Shown: positions 1 through 6,881 of the stretch, piece by piece
Layout of the letters: each line of letters begins with the position of its first letter
How positions within the stretch are numbered: position 1 is the first letter of the stretch
The notes under the pieces: generated by a model
The model's database searches: none
What the model was told of the DNA's origin: nothing
Seen by the model: the letters and a program-made list of their open reading frames with translations, nothing else
Translations under genes and position numbers: made by a program
Assembly (NCBI GenBank): GCA_049299915.1
Contig: JBAQYG010000007.1
Coordinates: 1-8,806 of the forward strand
Direction: 5' to 3'
Length of the DNA: 8,806 nucleotides
From: JAVHQB01 sp049299915
GTDB lineage: Bacteria > Patescibacteriota > Minisyncoccia > UBA6257 > JAVHQB01

Positions 1-2
1 AA

Positions 3-1142
3 ATCCCTTTGGAACTTAAGGGCTCTATAGAAAAGATAGCCGCTCAACTCAAAATATTGGATGAGCAAATAGAGATCGCTTTAAAAAAACAAGAGGAGTT
101 AAAAGAAAAACAATCTTTAAATCAAAAAGATTTTAGAGAACAAGTCAGGACTCTGGAGATAAAAAGAACTGAAATAGACCATGTTCAAGATCAATTAAGA
201 GATCTCAATTTAGAGTTAGAAAAAAACCATTTAAAGTTAGAGGATTGGTTAAGACGTTGGCAAGAAGGGGGCCAAGATTCTCAAGTTCTTCTTAAGAACT
301 ATGAAGAATTTCTTAAATTGTCAGAGGGTGAAATAACCGAACATCTTTTAAATGAATTAGATAGCAAAATTAACCGAGCCAAACAGGAACTATTAGAAAT
401 AGGTTCTTATGATCAAAATGTAGTTTCCGAATTTAAAGCAGTGGAGGAAAGAGATGCTTTTTTATCTCAGCAAATAGATGACCTTAAAAAAGCAGCTAAG
501 GATCTAGAGTCTCTTATAAAAGAGTTAACCATTAAAATCGAAACCGATTTCAGCTTGGCTCTCAAAGAAATTAATATAGAATTTAATAAGTTTTTTAATC
601 TTATCTTTAAAGGTGGTAGTGCCAAATTAATTTTAAAGAAAGAAACGGCCATTAATGCCGATATAACTCCTAAGATAGGGGAGAGCATTTTGGGGGAGGG
701 AGAATCATCCGAAGAGCCCGACGCTCAGATGACTAAGCCCGCTCAATTAGACGAGAACGAGAGTGATTTCAGAATTAATGGAGTTTTTATAGATATAGAT
801 ATTCCTAAGTCCAAATTAAAGGGTTTGGAAAGTTTATCGGGAGGAGAAAAAGCTTTAACCGCCATAGCCCTTCTTTTTGCCATAGTTAGTAAGGCTGCTC
901 CGCCACTTATTATTTTAGATGAAATAGATGCTGCTCTCGACGAAGAAAATACTCGACGCATTAGTCTAATGATGAAAGAGCTTTCTTCAAAAACTCAGTT
1001 CATAGTTATTACCCATAATCGCATTACCATGTCTGGAGCGGCGGTAATCTACGGGGTCACTGTCGATGAAAACAAAACCTCCCGTATTTTATCTTTAAAG
1101 TTTGAAGAAGCTCAAAAATACAATAAATCAGGAGAAGTTTAG
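3..1142 (+). CDS. smc: Chromosome segregation ATPase SMC, C-terminal part (5' end outside window)
   Basis: SMC dimers entrap and organise DNA on the nucleoid, driven by ATP binding and hydrolysis in heads made from both ends of the chain. Only the last ~379 residues are here; the frame is open to the left edge, so the TTG at 9 is probably internal rather than the start. The first ~200 residues are Lys/Glu/Leu-rich coiled coil (the returning arm). The C-terminal head follows: FKGGSAKLIL near 609-638, ABC signature LSGGEK at 834-851, Walker B LIILDEID at 906-929 with the DEIDAALDE D-loop, and the H-loop His in VITHNR at 1014-1016. These are diagnostic of SMC/Rad50-type ATPases, and ALTAIALLFAI after the signature favours SMC. 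Odd: an acidic, low-complexity insertion (about 651-767) between the head strand and the GVFIDIDIP segment. Stop is TAG. No terminator or Shine-Dalgarno-linked gene follows. Confidence 0.95.
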   Translation: MPLELKGSIEKIAAQLKILDEQIEIALKKQEELKEKQSLNQKDFREQVRTLEIKRTEIDHVQDQLRDLNLELEKNHLKLEDWLRRWQEGGQDSQVLLKNYEEFLKLSEGEITEHLLNELDSKINRAKQELLEIGSYDQNVVSEFKAVEERDAFLSQQIDDLKKAAKDLESLIKELTIKIETDFSLALKEINIEFNKFFNLIFKGGSAKLILKKETAINADITPKIGESILGEGESSEEPDAQMTKPAQLDENESDFRINGVFIDIDIPKSKLKGLESLSGGEKALTAIALLFAIVSKAAPPLIILDEIDAALDEENTRRISLMMKELSSKTQFIVITHNRITMSGAAVIYGVTVDENKTSRILSLKFEEAQKYNKSGEV

Positions 1143-1149
1143 AGGTAAA

Positions 1150-1178
1150 TTGGCAAATTAAAGGAAATATGTTAATAT
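1150..1178 (+). promoter_or_regulatory. Promoter for rpsP
   Basis: A -35 box TTGGCA (1150-1155) and a -10 box TAATAT (1173-1178) are separated by exactly 17 bp, a standard sigma70-type layout. Transcription would start near 1185, giving a leader of about 37 nt that is A/U-rich and has no Shine-Dalgarno sequence. It lies in the 79-bp gap after smc, so rpsP need not depend on read-through. Confidence 0.65.
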
Positions 1179-1221
1179 CGAGCTGTTAATCAAATATAAT
1201 TTATAAATAGTTATTTAGTTT

Positions 1222-1509
1222 ATGATAACCCTCAGGTTACAAAGACAAGGAGCCCCTAAAAAAAGTTTTTATCGATTAGTGGCAGTAGATAAAAGAGTTT
1301 CTGCAGCCTCTGGTAAGTTCAGAGAACTTTTGGGTAATTGGGATCCTCATTCAAATAAAATTACTTTTAAAAAAGAGAGAATAGCTTATTGGCTTAAATG
1401 TGGAGCTCAGACTAGCGCCACTGTTCACAATCTTTTAGTGAGAGCCAAGATACTAGATGCCAAGAAAATAGTGAAGACCAATAAAAAGAAAGAGGCAAAA
1501 AAGAAATAA
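1222..1509 (+). CDS. rpsP: Small ribosomal subunit protein bS16
   Basis: bS16 binds 16S rRNA in the 5'/central domain and is needed for 30S assembly. The 95-residue product has the family's N-terminal strand and loop (MITLRLQRQGAPKKSFYRLVAVD), the LLGNWDPH segment equivalent to the usual G-x-x-(D/N)P turn, and the RIAYWLKCGAQ helix followed by TVHNLL. The C-terminus is a lysine-rich tail (KTNKKKEAKKK), common in longer bS16 versions and suited to rRNA contact. The ATG at 1222 is chosen because the conserved strand begins immediately after it. The 20 nt upstream contain no GGAGG-like motif. It is followed by khpA after 117 bp, matching the widespread rpsP-khpA gene order, but khpA appears to have its own promoter. 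Confidence 0.97.
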   Translation: MITLRLQRQGAPKKSFYRLVAVDKRVSAASGKFRELLGNWDPHSNKITFKKERIAYWLKCGAQTSATVHNLLVRAKILDAKKIVKTNKKKEAKKK

Positions 1510-1522
1510 TAGAAATTGCTGT

Positions 1523-1551
1523 TTGACGTTTGAATTATTATCTATTAAAAT
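1523..1551 (+). promoter_or_regulatory. Promoter for khpA
   Basis: TTGACG (1523-1528) and TAAAAT (1546-1551) are spaced by 17 bp. Each box matches the sigma70 consensus at five of six positions. Predicted start near 1558 gives a leader of about 69 nt, beginning with a small hairpin. Confidence 0.65.
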
Positions 1552-1557
1552 TACTTA

Positions 1558-1574
1558 GTTAGCAGTTTACTAAC
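1558..1574 (+). other. Small 5'-terminal hairpin in the khpA leader
   Basis: GTTAG (1558-1562) can pair with CTAAC (1570-1574). A competing hairpin can form from AGTTTAC and the following GTAACT (to about 1581). The element would sit at the extreme 5' end of the transcript predicted from the 1523-1551 promoter. The stems are short, so this could be chance. Confidence 0.3.
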
Positions 1575-1626
1575 GGTAACTGAAAATCCTAAAGGTCGCG
1601 GTTGCTGTCTTTATTTAAAATAGCAT

Positions 1627-1944
1627 ATGACTGAATTAGCTGATCAAGAAGTATTAGAACAAATCGTGAAAGCGATTGTTGATAATCCTGACAAGGTCTT
1701 GGTAGAACGCAAGATTGACGAAATGGGTGTGCTTTTAACCCTTAGAGTCGATCCTGCTGATATGGGCCATGTCGTAGGACGTGAGGGTGTTACAGCCAAG
1801 GCTTTAAGAACAATTCTTAGAGTAGTTGGAGCTAAACATCATGCTCGTATTAACCTGAAAATAGAAGAACCCGAAGGTTCTACTCGTGGACAGGTTGTTC
1901 AACCCATGAGCACTGATGATATTGTTGAAGGTCTTAAAATCTAG
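1627..1944 (+). CDS. khpA: KhpA-like single KH-domain RNA-binding protein
   Basis: KhpA proteins are small cytoplasmic RNA chaperones with one KH domain, often forming dimers or pairing with KhpB and influencing cell size and mRNA fate. The 105-residue product has the expected pattern: a helical N-terminus (about 1-26), VLVERKID and VLLTLRVDP strands, then the RNA-binding GxxG loop as GREG in HVVGREGVTAKALRTIL (about residues 48-64), and a final strand ARINLKIEEP. The C-terminal extension of about 20 residues (GSTRGQVVQPMSTDDIVEG) makes it longer than the usual 75-80. The neighbour rpsP supports the assignment, since rpsP-khpA-rimM-trmD is a common operon. rimM is absent here, and trmD is displaced by an adhesin gene. 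The ATG at 1627 has no Shine-Dalgarno; the leader is A/U-rich. A strong terminator follows the TAG stop. Confidence 0.9.
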   Translation: MTELADQEVLEQIVKAIVDNPDKVLVERKIDEMGVLLTLRVDPADMGHVVGREGVTAKALRTILRVVGAKHHARINLKIEEPEGSTRGQVVQPMSTDDIVEGLKI

Positions 1945-1960
1945 TTTGTAAAGACAACAC

Positions 1961-1998
1961 AAAAACGGTTCAGCTTTAATTGGCTCGAGCCGTTTTTT
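1961..1998 (+). terminator. Rho-independent terminator after khpA (copy 1 of a repeated terminator)
   Basis: AAAAACGGTTC pairs with GAGCCGTTTTT (one T.G wobble). AGC/GCT continues the stem beyond one bulged C, the loop is about 8 nt (TTTAATTG), and a T6 run ends the element. The 39-nt segment 1963-2001 matches 4145-4183 except at two positions. Confidence 0.9.
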
Positions 1999-2031
1999 AA
2001 TCGTGTAAGTTATTTTTGATTTAAGATATCC

Positions 2032-2059
2032 TTGCTATATATGTTTTAAATGCTATATT
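2032..2059 (+). promoter_or_regulatory. Promoter for the first prepilin gene
   Basis: TTGCTA (2032-2037) and TATATT (2054-2059) are 16 bp apart. The -10 is preceded by TGC, an extended -10 element. Predicted start near 2066 gives a leader of about 45 nt, very A/T-rich and without a Shine-Dalgarno. Confidence 0.55.
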
Positions 2060-2110
2060 AATTAAAGAATTTTTGAAATATTAGAACTTTCTGCAATTTA
2101 TTTTATTATC

Positions 2111-4123
2111 ATGCGTATACACCAACTGGAGGATTCACCAGATTCAAAAAAATATTATTCTGCCTTCACTCTCCTTGAACTTTTAGTTGTTACTGGAATC
2201 TTAGGAATTCTCATGGCAGTAACAATCTTAATTATTAATCCAAGCAGTTACACGGCTCGAGCCCGAGATACTAACCGTATTAGTGATATTAAAATTCTAC
2301 AAAAAGGAGTCCAATTAGTAACTGCCAATGGTTTAACAACTACAATGGGAGATACCACTAAAGTATATCTCTCTGTGCCAAGTCTTAAGGCCGATACTAA
2401 TCCATCTGCTCCTGATGCCCATGATTGTTCTGATATATCTGGGTTACCAGACATCTCTTCTTCTGGAAAAACATATTATTGTGTTGGCCCTAATGAAATT
2501 TCCAATAACGATGGCACTGGATGGTTACCCATTGATCTTACCTCTTCTTCTATAACACCGCCCATTACTAAATTACCAACAGACCCTCTTAATGATTCGG
2601 CCAAAGGAGCTTACTATACTTATACTCCTGGCGACAATGATTTGTATGAAATAACTTTTGCTCCCGAGACTTCAAAATATCTAACTGATTATGCTGAAAA
2701 TGACAGTGGTCAATCTGATACTACTTATGAAGTGGGAACGACTTTAAAAATAACTCCAATCTCTCTAGCTAGTAGATCCTTTACTAACGAGACCACCACA
2801 ACGACAACCACAACCACAACCACAACGACAACCACAACCACAACAACTACGATTCCTGCTTTTAATAGAGTTTTTGCTTCTTCCGTTACCTATAACGGTA
2901 ACTTAGGTGGTATCACCGGTGGTGACGCCAAATGTCAGGCTTTGGCTAGTGCTAAAGGTTGGGGCAGTAGTATATGGAGGGCATGGCTTTCTACTCCCAC
3001 ACTTAGTGCCAACGAACATATGATACATTCACCTAATCCTTACGTGTTAGCTGCCAGTACAGGGACAACAGTTGCTAACAATTGGACTGATTTAACTGAT
3101 GGTTCATTGATCACAAAAATCAATTTATATGAAAATGGAGAAACTAACTCAAGTTATTCCTGGACTGGTACAAACGAAACAGGCAATTTATATTCTTTTA
3201 ATAGCGTCTATTATCATTGTAACGGCTGGACAGATAGTACTAGCTCATCCAGTGGTGCTGCCGGACATCCTTATGCTAGTTGGTCAGGCAATACCTATGC
3301 AGCTTGTAATAGTTTATTCCAAATTTATTGTTTTGAAAACTTTGATTTGACCCCGGAAGTTCCCCCTAACTTTATTGGTATTGGACAAGATAGTAAAGTT
3401 ATTTTGAACTGGAATGCAGCTACACTTGACGGCAGATCATCGGTTAGTGCTTTTAATATTTATAGAAGTACTTCTTCTGGAGCAGAAACTTTTTTAGCTA
3501 GTACTACTAATTATTATTACGAAGATTCGAATGTTTCTAATGGCACTCCTTATTACTACAAAGTGTCTGCTACTAATATCGTAGGGGAGGGTTCCCTTAG
3601 CAGTGAAGTTAGTGCTACCCCTACAGCTACGCCGAGTAAGAGAGTTTTTACTTCTTCGACAACTTTTAATGGTAATCTTGGTGGGTTAAGTGGTGCAGAC
3701 GCTAAGTGCCAGTCTATCGCCAACACTAGAGGATGGGGAGGGGCTACTTGGAAGGCATGGATGTCTGATACTACTGCTACCGCTAATAGCAGGTTAAACC
3801 ATTCCTCTACATCATACGTTTTAGCTGGTAATCCAACTATAAAAATAGCCAACAATTGGACCGATCTAACTGACGGCTCTCTTATTACAAATAGTATCCT
3901 CTATGAGAATGGCAATACTAATTCTGAGTATGCGTGGACGGGTACTACTGCTGCAGGTGAGCTTTATTCCTTTAGTGGCGTTTATTATCATTGCAGCAAT
4001 TGGACAGATGGCACTAGCGCTTCTAGCGGTGCTGCTGGTAACCCATGCTCTTTTTGCAACTGGTCGGGGCACACTTATCAGACTTGTACGACGTTATTTC
4101 ACATTTATTGTTTTGAACAGTAA
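2111..4123 (+). CDS. Type IV prepilin-like adhesin with poly-Thr stalk, two DUF1554-type domains and a FnIII domain
   Basis: Probable surface adhesin assembled or anchored through a type IV pilin N-terminus. Residues 1-18 form a leader ending in Ala; prepilin peptidase would cut before FTLLELLVVTG (Glu at +5), and the hydrophobic helix continues to about residue 44. The pilin globular part (about 50-225) holds a Cys pair (C106, C124) and a TGWLPIDL...LPTDPLND segment shared with the gene at 6882. Residues 228-247 are 20 threonines. Two DUF1554-type domains follow (about 253-409 and 511-670); each starts (K/R)VF..S and GNLGG, has AKCQ, WTDLTDGSLI and WTGT, and ends IYCFE. Between them is a fibronectin type III domain (about 413-505; VILNWNAATLDG, FNIYRS, NGTPYYYKVSA). 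Four cysteines are common to both repeats, suggesting two disulfides. DUF1554 is often described as C-type-lectin-like; sugar binding is inference. The leader is long and has A instead of G at -1. ATG 2111 is the only ATG before the helix. Confidence 0.85.
   Translation: MRIHQLEDSPDSKKYYSAFTLLELLVVTGILGILMAVTILIINPSSYTARARDTNRISDIKILQKGVQLVTANGLTTTMGDTTKVYLSVPSLKADTNPSAPDAHDCSDISGLPDISSSGKTYYCVGPNEISNNDGTGWLPIDLTSSSITPPITKLPTDPLNDSAKGAYYTYTPGDNDLYEITFAPETSKYLTDYAENDSGQSDTTYEVGTTLKITPISLASRSFTNETTTTTTTTTTTTTTTTTTTTIPAFNRVFASSVTYNGNLGGITGGDAKCQALASAKGWGSSIWRAWLSTPTLSANEHMIHSPNPYVLAASTGTTVANNWTDLTDGSLITKINLYENGETNSSYSWTGTNETGNLYSFNSVYYHCNGWTDSTSSSSGAAGHPYASWSGNTYAACNSLFQIYCFENFDLTPEVPPNFIGIGQDSKVILNWNAATLDGRSSVSAFNIYRSTSSGAETFLASTTNYYYEDSNVSNGTPYYYKVSATNIVGEGSLSSEVSATPTATPSKRVFTSSTTFNGNLGGLSGADAKCQSIANTRGWGGATWKAWMSDTTATANSRLNHSSTSYVLAGNPTIKIANNWTDLTDGSLITNSILYENGNTNSEYAWTGTTAAGELYSFSGVYYHCSNWTDGTSASSGAAGNPCSFCNWSGHTYQTCTTLFHIYCFEQ
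2792..2851 (+). repeat. In-frame Thr-codon microsatellite (poly-Thr stalk)
   Basis: Twenty consecutive threonine codons, mostly alternating ACA with ACC or ACG, make an approximate 6-bp repeat. They link the pilin domain to the first lectin-like domain. Unit changes would alter stalk length by whole residues without shifting frame. Serine/threonine runs of this type are typical of extended, possibly O-glycosylated surface linkers (inference). Confidence 0.9.
2867..3337 (+). repeat. DUF1554-type domain, copy 1 (coding repeat)
   Basis: This encodes residues about 253-409 of the first prepilin. It aligns along its whole length with 3641-4120 (shared NNWTDLTDGSLIT, LYENG.TNS, VYYHC, SSGAAG, YCFE). 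The nucleotide copies have drifted mainly at third positions, so the duplication is not very recent. Confidence 0.85.
3641..4120 (+). repeat. DUF1554-type domain, copy 2 (coding repeat)
   Basis: This encodes residues about 511-670, the C-terminus of the first prepilin, paralogous to 2867-3337 and more distantly to the C-terminal domain of the gene at 6882. It has an extra Cys pair in the segment NPCSFCNW (copy 1 has HPYASW there), which could add a local disulfide or metal site. Confidence 0.85.
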
Positions 4124-4144
4124 TAATATTTAGTGGATTAAAAC

Positions 4145-4180
4145 AAACGGTTCAACTTTAATTGGCTTGAGCCGTTTTTT
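4145..4180 (+). terminator. Rho-independent terminator after the first prepilin (copy 2)
   Basis: AAACGGTTCAA (4145-4155) pairs with TTGAGCCGTTT (4167-4177) over 11 bp including one T.G wobble. The loop is about 11 nt, and T-rich sequence continues to 4180. It differs from the khpA terminator at only two of 39 positions. Confidence 0.9.
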
Positions 4181-4191
4181 AATGCTAAAAT
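4162..4191 (+). promoter_or_regulatory. Possible promoter for trmD overlapping the terminator
   Basis: TGC-TAAAAT (4183-4191) is an extended -10. The best -35, TTGGCT (4162-4167), lies 18 bp upstream inside the 3' half of the terminator. The leader would be about 28 nt. The -35 is weak, so confidence rests on the extended -10. Confidence 0.45.
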
Positions 4192-4225
4192 ACGTTGAAT
4201 AAATTTTCTAAATCAAGCTTATTTT

Positions 4226-4903
4226 ATGTTTCGTTTTGATGTCTTAACAGTTTTACCAGAAAGCCTAGATAGTTACATTAATGCCGCTATAGTTAAGCGA
4301 GCTGTTTTAAAAAAGAAAATAAAAATTAATATTTATAATCTACGTGATTGGTCCAGTGATAATTATAAAAGCGTAGATGATCATCCGTATGGTGGGGGAG
4401 CCGGTATGATCATGAGGGTAGATATAATATATAAGGCCTTAAAAAAATTAAAGGCGTTAGGATTGAAAAAGAAAGACAAAACAAAGGTAGTTGTATTTGC
4501 GGCCAGTGGTCAAATACTTACTCAAAAGAAATTAGAAGAATGGAGCAGACTTCAAAGATTAGTTTTAATCTGTGGGCGCTATGAAGGAATTGATAATAGA
4601 GTAGCTGAAAAACTAGCAGATGAAATTATTTCAGTTGGTCCATATGTTTTAACTGGTGGAGAAATACCAGCCTTAACCGTTATAGACGGGGTTACTCGTT
4701 TACTTCCAGATATAATTAAAAAAGAATCTCTACAGGAAGAAAGTTTTAGTAATAGTAGAGAAAAAGGCGAATATCCTCAATATACTCGTCCCGAAAAATT
4801 TTACCCAGAGACTAAAAACAAGAAAAAACATTGGGATGTTCCCAAGGTACTTTTAGAGGGTAACCATAAAAAAATAGAGGAATGGCGCGCAAACACTACA
4901 TAG
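4226..4903 (+). CDS. trmD: tRNA (guanine-N1-)-methyltransferase TrmD
   Basis: TrmD methylates N1 of G37 next to the anticodon using S-adenosylmethionine, preventing +1 frameshifting. It acts as a dimer with a trefoil-knot SPOUT fold. The 225-residue product carries the family motifs in order: MFRFDVLTVLPE at the N-terminus; DDHPYGGGAGMIM (about 52-64); GRYEGIDNRV (about 117-126); the knot segment ISVGPYVLTGGEIPALTVID; then GEYPQYTRP and VPKVLLEGNHKKIEEWR at the C-terminus. The acid before P-Q-Y-T-R-P is Glu where E. coli has its catalytic Asp169; Glu is, as I recall, common in other bacterial TrmDs. It is slightly shorter than the usual 240-255 residues. ATG 4226 follows TTATTTT directly and has no Shine-Dalgarno. 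The usual partners rimM and rplS are absent. The stop codon lies inside an inverted repeat that overlaps the 16S promoter. Confidence 0.97.
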   Translation: MFRFDVLTVLPESLDSYINAAIVKRAVLKKKIKINIYNLRDWSSDNYKSVDDHPYGGGAGMIMRVDIIYKALKKLKALGLKKKDKTKVVVFAASGQILTQKKLEEWSRLQRLVLICGRYEGIDNRVAEKLADEIISVGPYVLTGGEIPALTVIDGVTRLLPDIIKKESLQEESFSNSREKGEYPQYTRPEKFYPETKNKKKHWDVPKVLLEGNHKKIEEWRANTT

Positions 4904-4929
4904 GAATTATTTAGCTTGACAAATTCCTA
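4901..4929 (+). promoter_or_regulatory. Inverted repeat flanking the 16S -35 box (possible operator)
   Basis: TAGGAATT (4901-4908) and AATTCCTA (4922-4929) are perfect 8-bp complements separated by 13 bp. Their centres are 21 bp apart, two helical turns, a spacing suited to a dimeric DNA-binding protein. The -35 hexamer TTGACA lies between the arms. No T-run follows, so it is not a good terminator for trmD. Confidence 0.4.
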
Positions 4930-4943
4930 GATTTCGCTAATAT
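4916..4943 (+). promoter_or_regulatory. 16S rRNA promoter
   Basis: A consensus -35 TTGACA (4916-4921) is followed after 16 bp by TAATAT (4938-4943). Start is predicted near 4950, about 188 nt before mature 16S. It begins 12 bp after the trmD stop. Confidence 0.75.
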
Positions 4944-4948
4944 ATAGA

Positions 4949-5028
4949 TACTTTTAAATACAAAGCGTAAAAAGATTTTGGCCTAAGCCAAAGCTTAAGT
5001 CATTCTTTTTGTGCCTATTTAAAAAGTA
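4949..5028 (+). other. Extended stem-loop at the start of the pre-16S leader
   Basis: TACTTTTAAATA (4949-4960) pairs with 5016-5028 with one bulged A. AAAAAGA (4969-4975) pairs with TCTTTTT (5004-5010), and TTTGGC (4977-4982) with GCCAAA (4987-4992) caps the arm. TAAGC/GCTTA (4984-4997) offers an alternative apical pairing. The arm would begin at the predicted 5' end of the transcript. I recognise no boxA-like sequence or named family. Confidence 0.45.
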
Positions 5029-5110
5029 CAAATAAAAGTTAACAGATATTGAGTTTATTATTAGACTAGGATGTCCACTAAATCTTTTGTTTCTTGGTTA
5101 GTAAAATAAC

Positions 5111-5130
5111 CTCCATAATAAAGGATCCCA
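5111..5130 (+). other. 5' arm of the 16S processing stem
   Basis: This 20-nt segment is complementary to 6770-6789 at 19 of 20 positions (a single A.A mismatch at 5121/6779). Such long stems bring the ends of pre-16S together for RNase III-type cleavage. Mature 16S begins only about 8 nt after this arm. Confidence 0.85.
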
Positions 5131-5137
5131 TACACAT

Positions 5138-6682
<1,545 letters not shown>

Positions 6683-6690
6683 AGTTTCTC

Positions 6691-6710
6691 TTTCATCTCT
6701 AATGATGAAA
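6691..6710 (+). other. 16S trailer hairpin 1
   Basis: TTTCATC (6691-6697) pairs with GATGAAA (6704-6710) around the loop TCTAAT. It begins 8 nt after the predicted mature 3' end and may mark or block 3' trimming. Confidence 0.5.
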
Positions 6711-6745
6711 AGACTTTAGGTTGATATCGTAAGATAATGGCGTTG

Positions 6746-6768
6746 ATCTCGGGCCATGAAGCCGAGAT
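6746..6768 (+). other. 16S trailer hairpin 2
   Basis: ATCTCGG (6746-6752) pairs perfectly with CCGAGAT (6762-6768) with a 9-nt loop. It abuts the 3' arm of the processing stem and may stack on it. Confidence 0.55.
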
Positions 6769-6769
6769 T

Positions 6770-6789
6770 TGGGATCCTATATTATGGAG
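6770..6789 (+). other. 3' arm of the 16S processing stem
   Basis: This is the partner of 5111-5130. Keeping 19 of 20 pairs across 1.6 kb shows that both ends of this 16S unit belong together. Confidence 0.85.
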
Positions 6790-6794
6790 TTTAG

Positions 6795-6820
6795 ACCATG
6801 GAATTTTTCCGTGGTTTTTT
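6795..6820 (+). terminator. Terminator of the 16S unit
   Basis: ACCATGGAA (6795-6803) pairs with TTCCGTGGT (6807-6815), nine pairs with one T.G wobble, a TTT loop, then a T-run and a second T-run after CG. It closes the rRNA transcript directly after the processing stem, so 16S is transcribed alone. Confidence 0.9.
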
Positions 6821-6830
6821 CGTTTTTTAA

Positions 6831-6858
6831 TTGTATTATAATTATTGTTTGTTATAAT
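6831..6858 (+). promoter_or_regulatory. Promoter for the second prepilin gene
   Basis: TTGTAT (6831-6836), 16 bp, then consensus TATAAT (6853-6858) preceded by TGT (extended -10). Start near 6865 leaves a leader of only about 17 nt. Confidence 0.7.
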
Positions 6859-6881
6859 GCTTATGAAGATTTTATATAATA

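Noticed and set aside
2128..2132. GGAGG inside the start of the first prepilin gene
   Set aside because: It is downstream of the only usable ATG and no ATG, GTG or TTG follows at suitable spacing in frame before the hydrophobic helix. It is coincidental coding sequence.
3129..4133. Hydrophobic alternative-frame ORFs at the same place in each DUF1554-type domain (3129-3350, 3903-4133, 7843-8025)
   Set aside because: They arise because Gly/Ser/Thr/Asn-rich repeats with T-ending codons read as hydrophobic residues in the shifted frame. They follow the domain duplication and have no starts or leaders of their own.
4770..4800. Glu in place of the E. coli catalytic Asp169 in TrmD
   Set aside because: As I recall, Glu before P-(H/Q)-Y-T-R-P is common in other bacterial TrmD proteins, so it is not evidence of inactivity.
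4904..5137. tRNA or protein gene between trmD and 16S
   Set aside because: No T-arm GGTTCGAATCC-like motif, no cloverleaf and no reading frame of note; the interval is accounted for by the rRNA promoter and leader.
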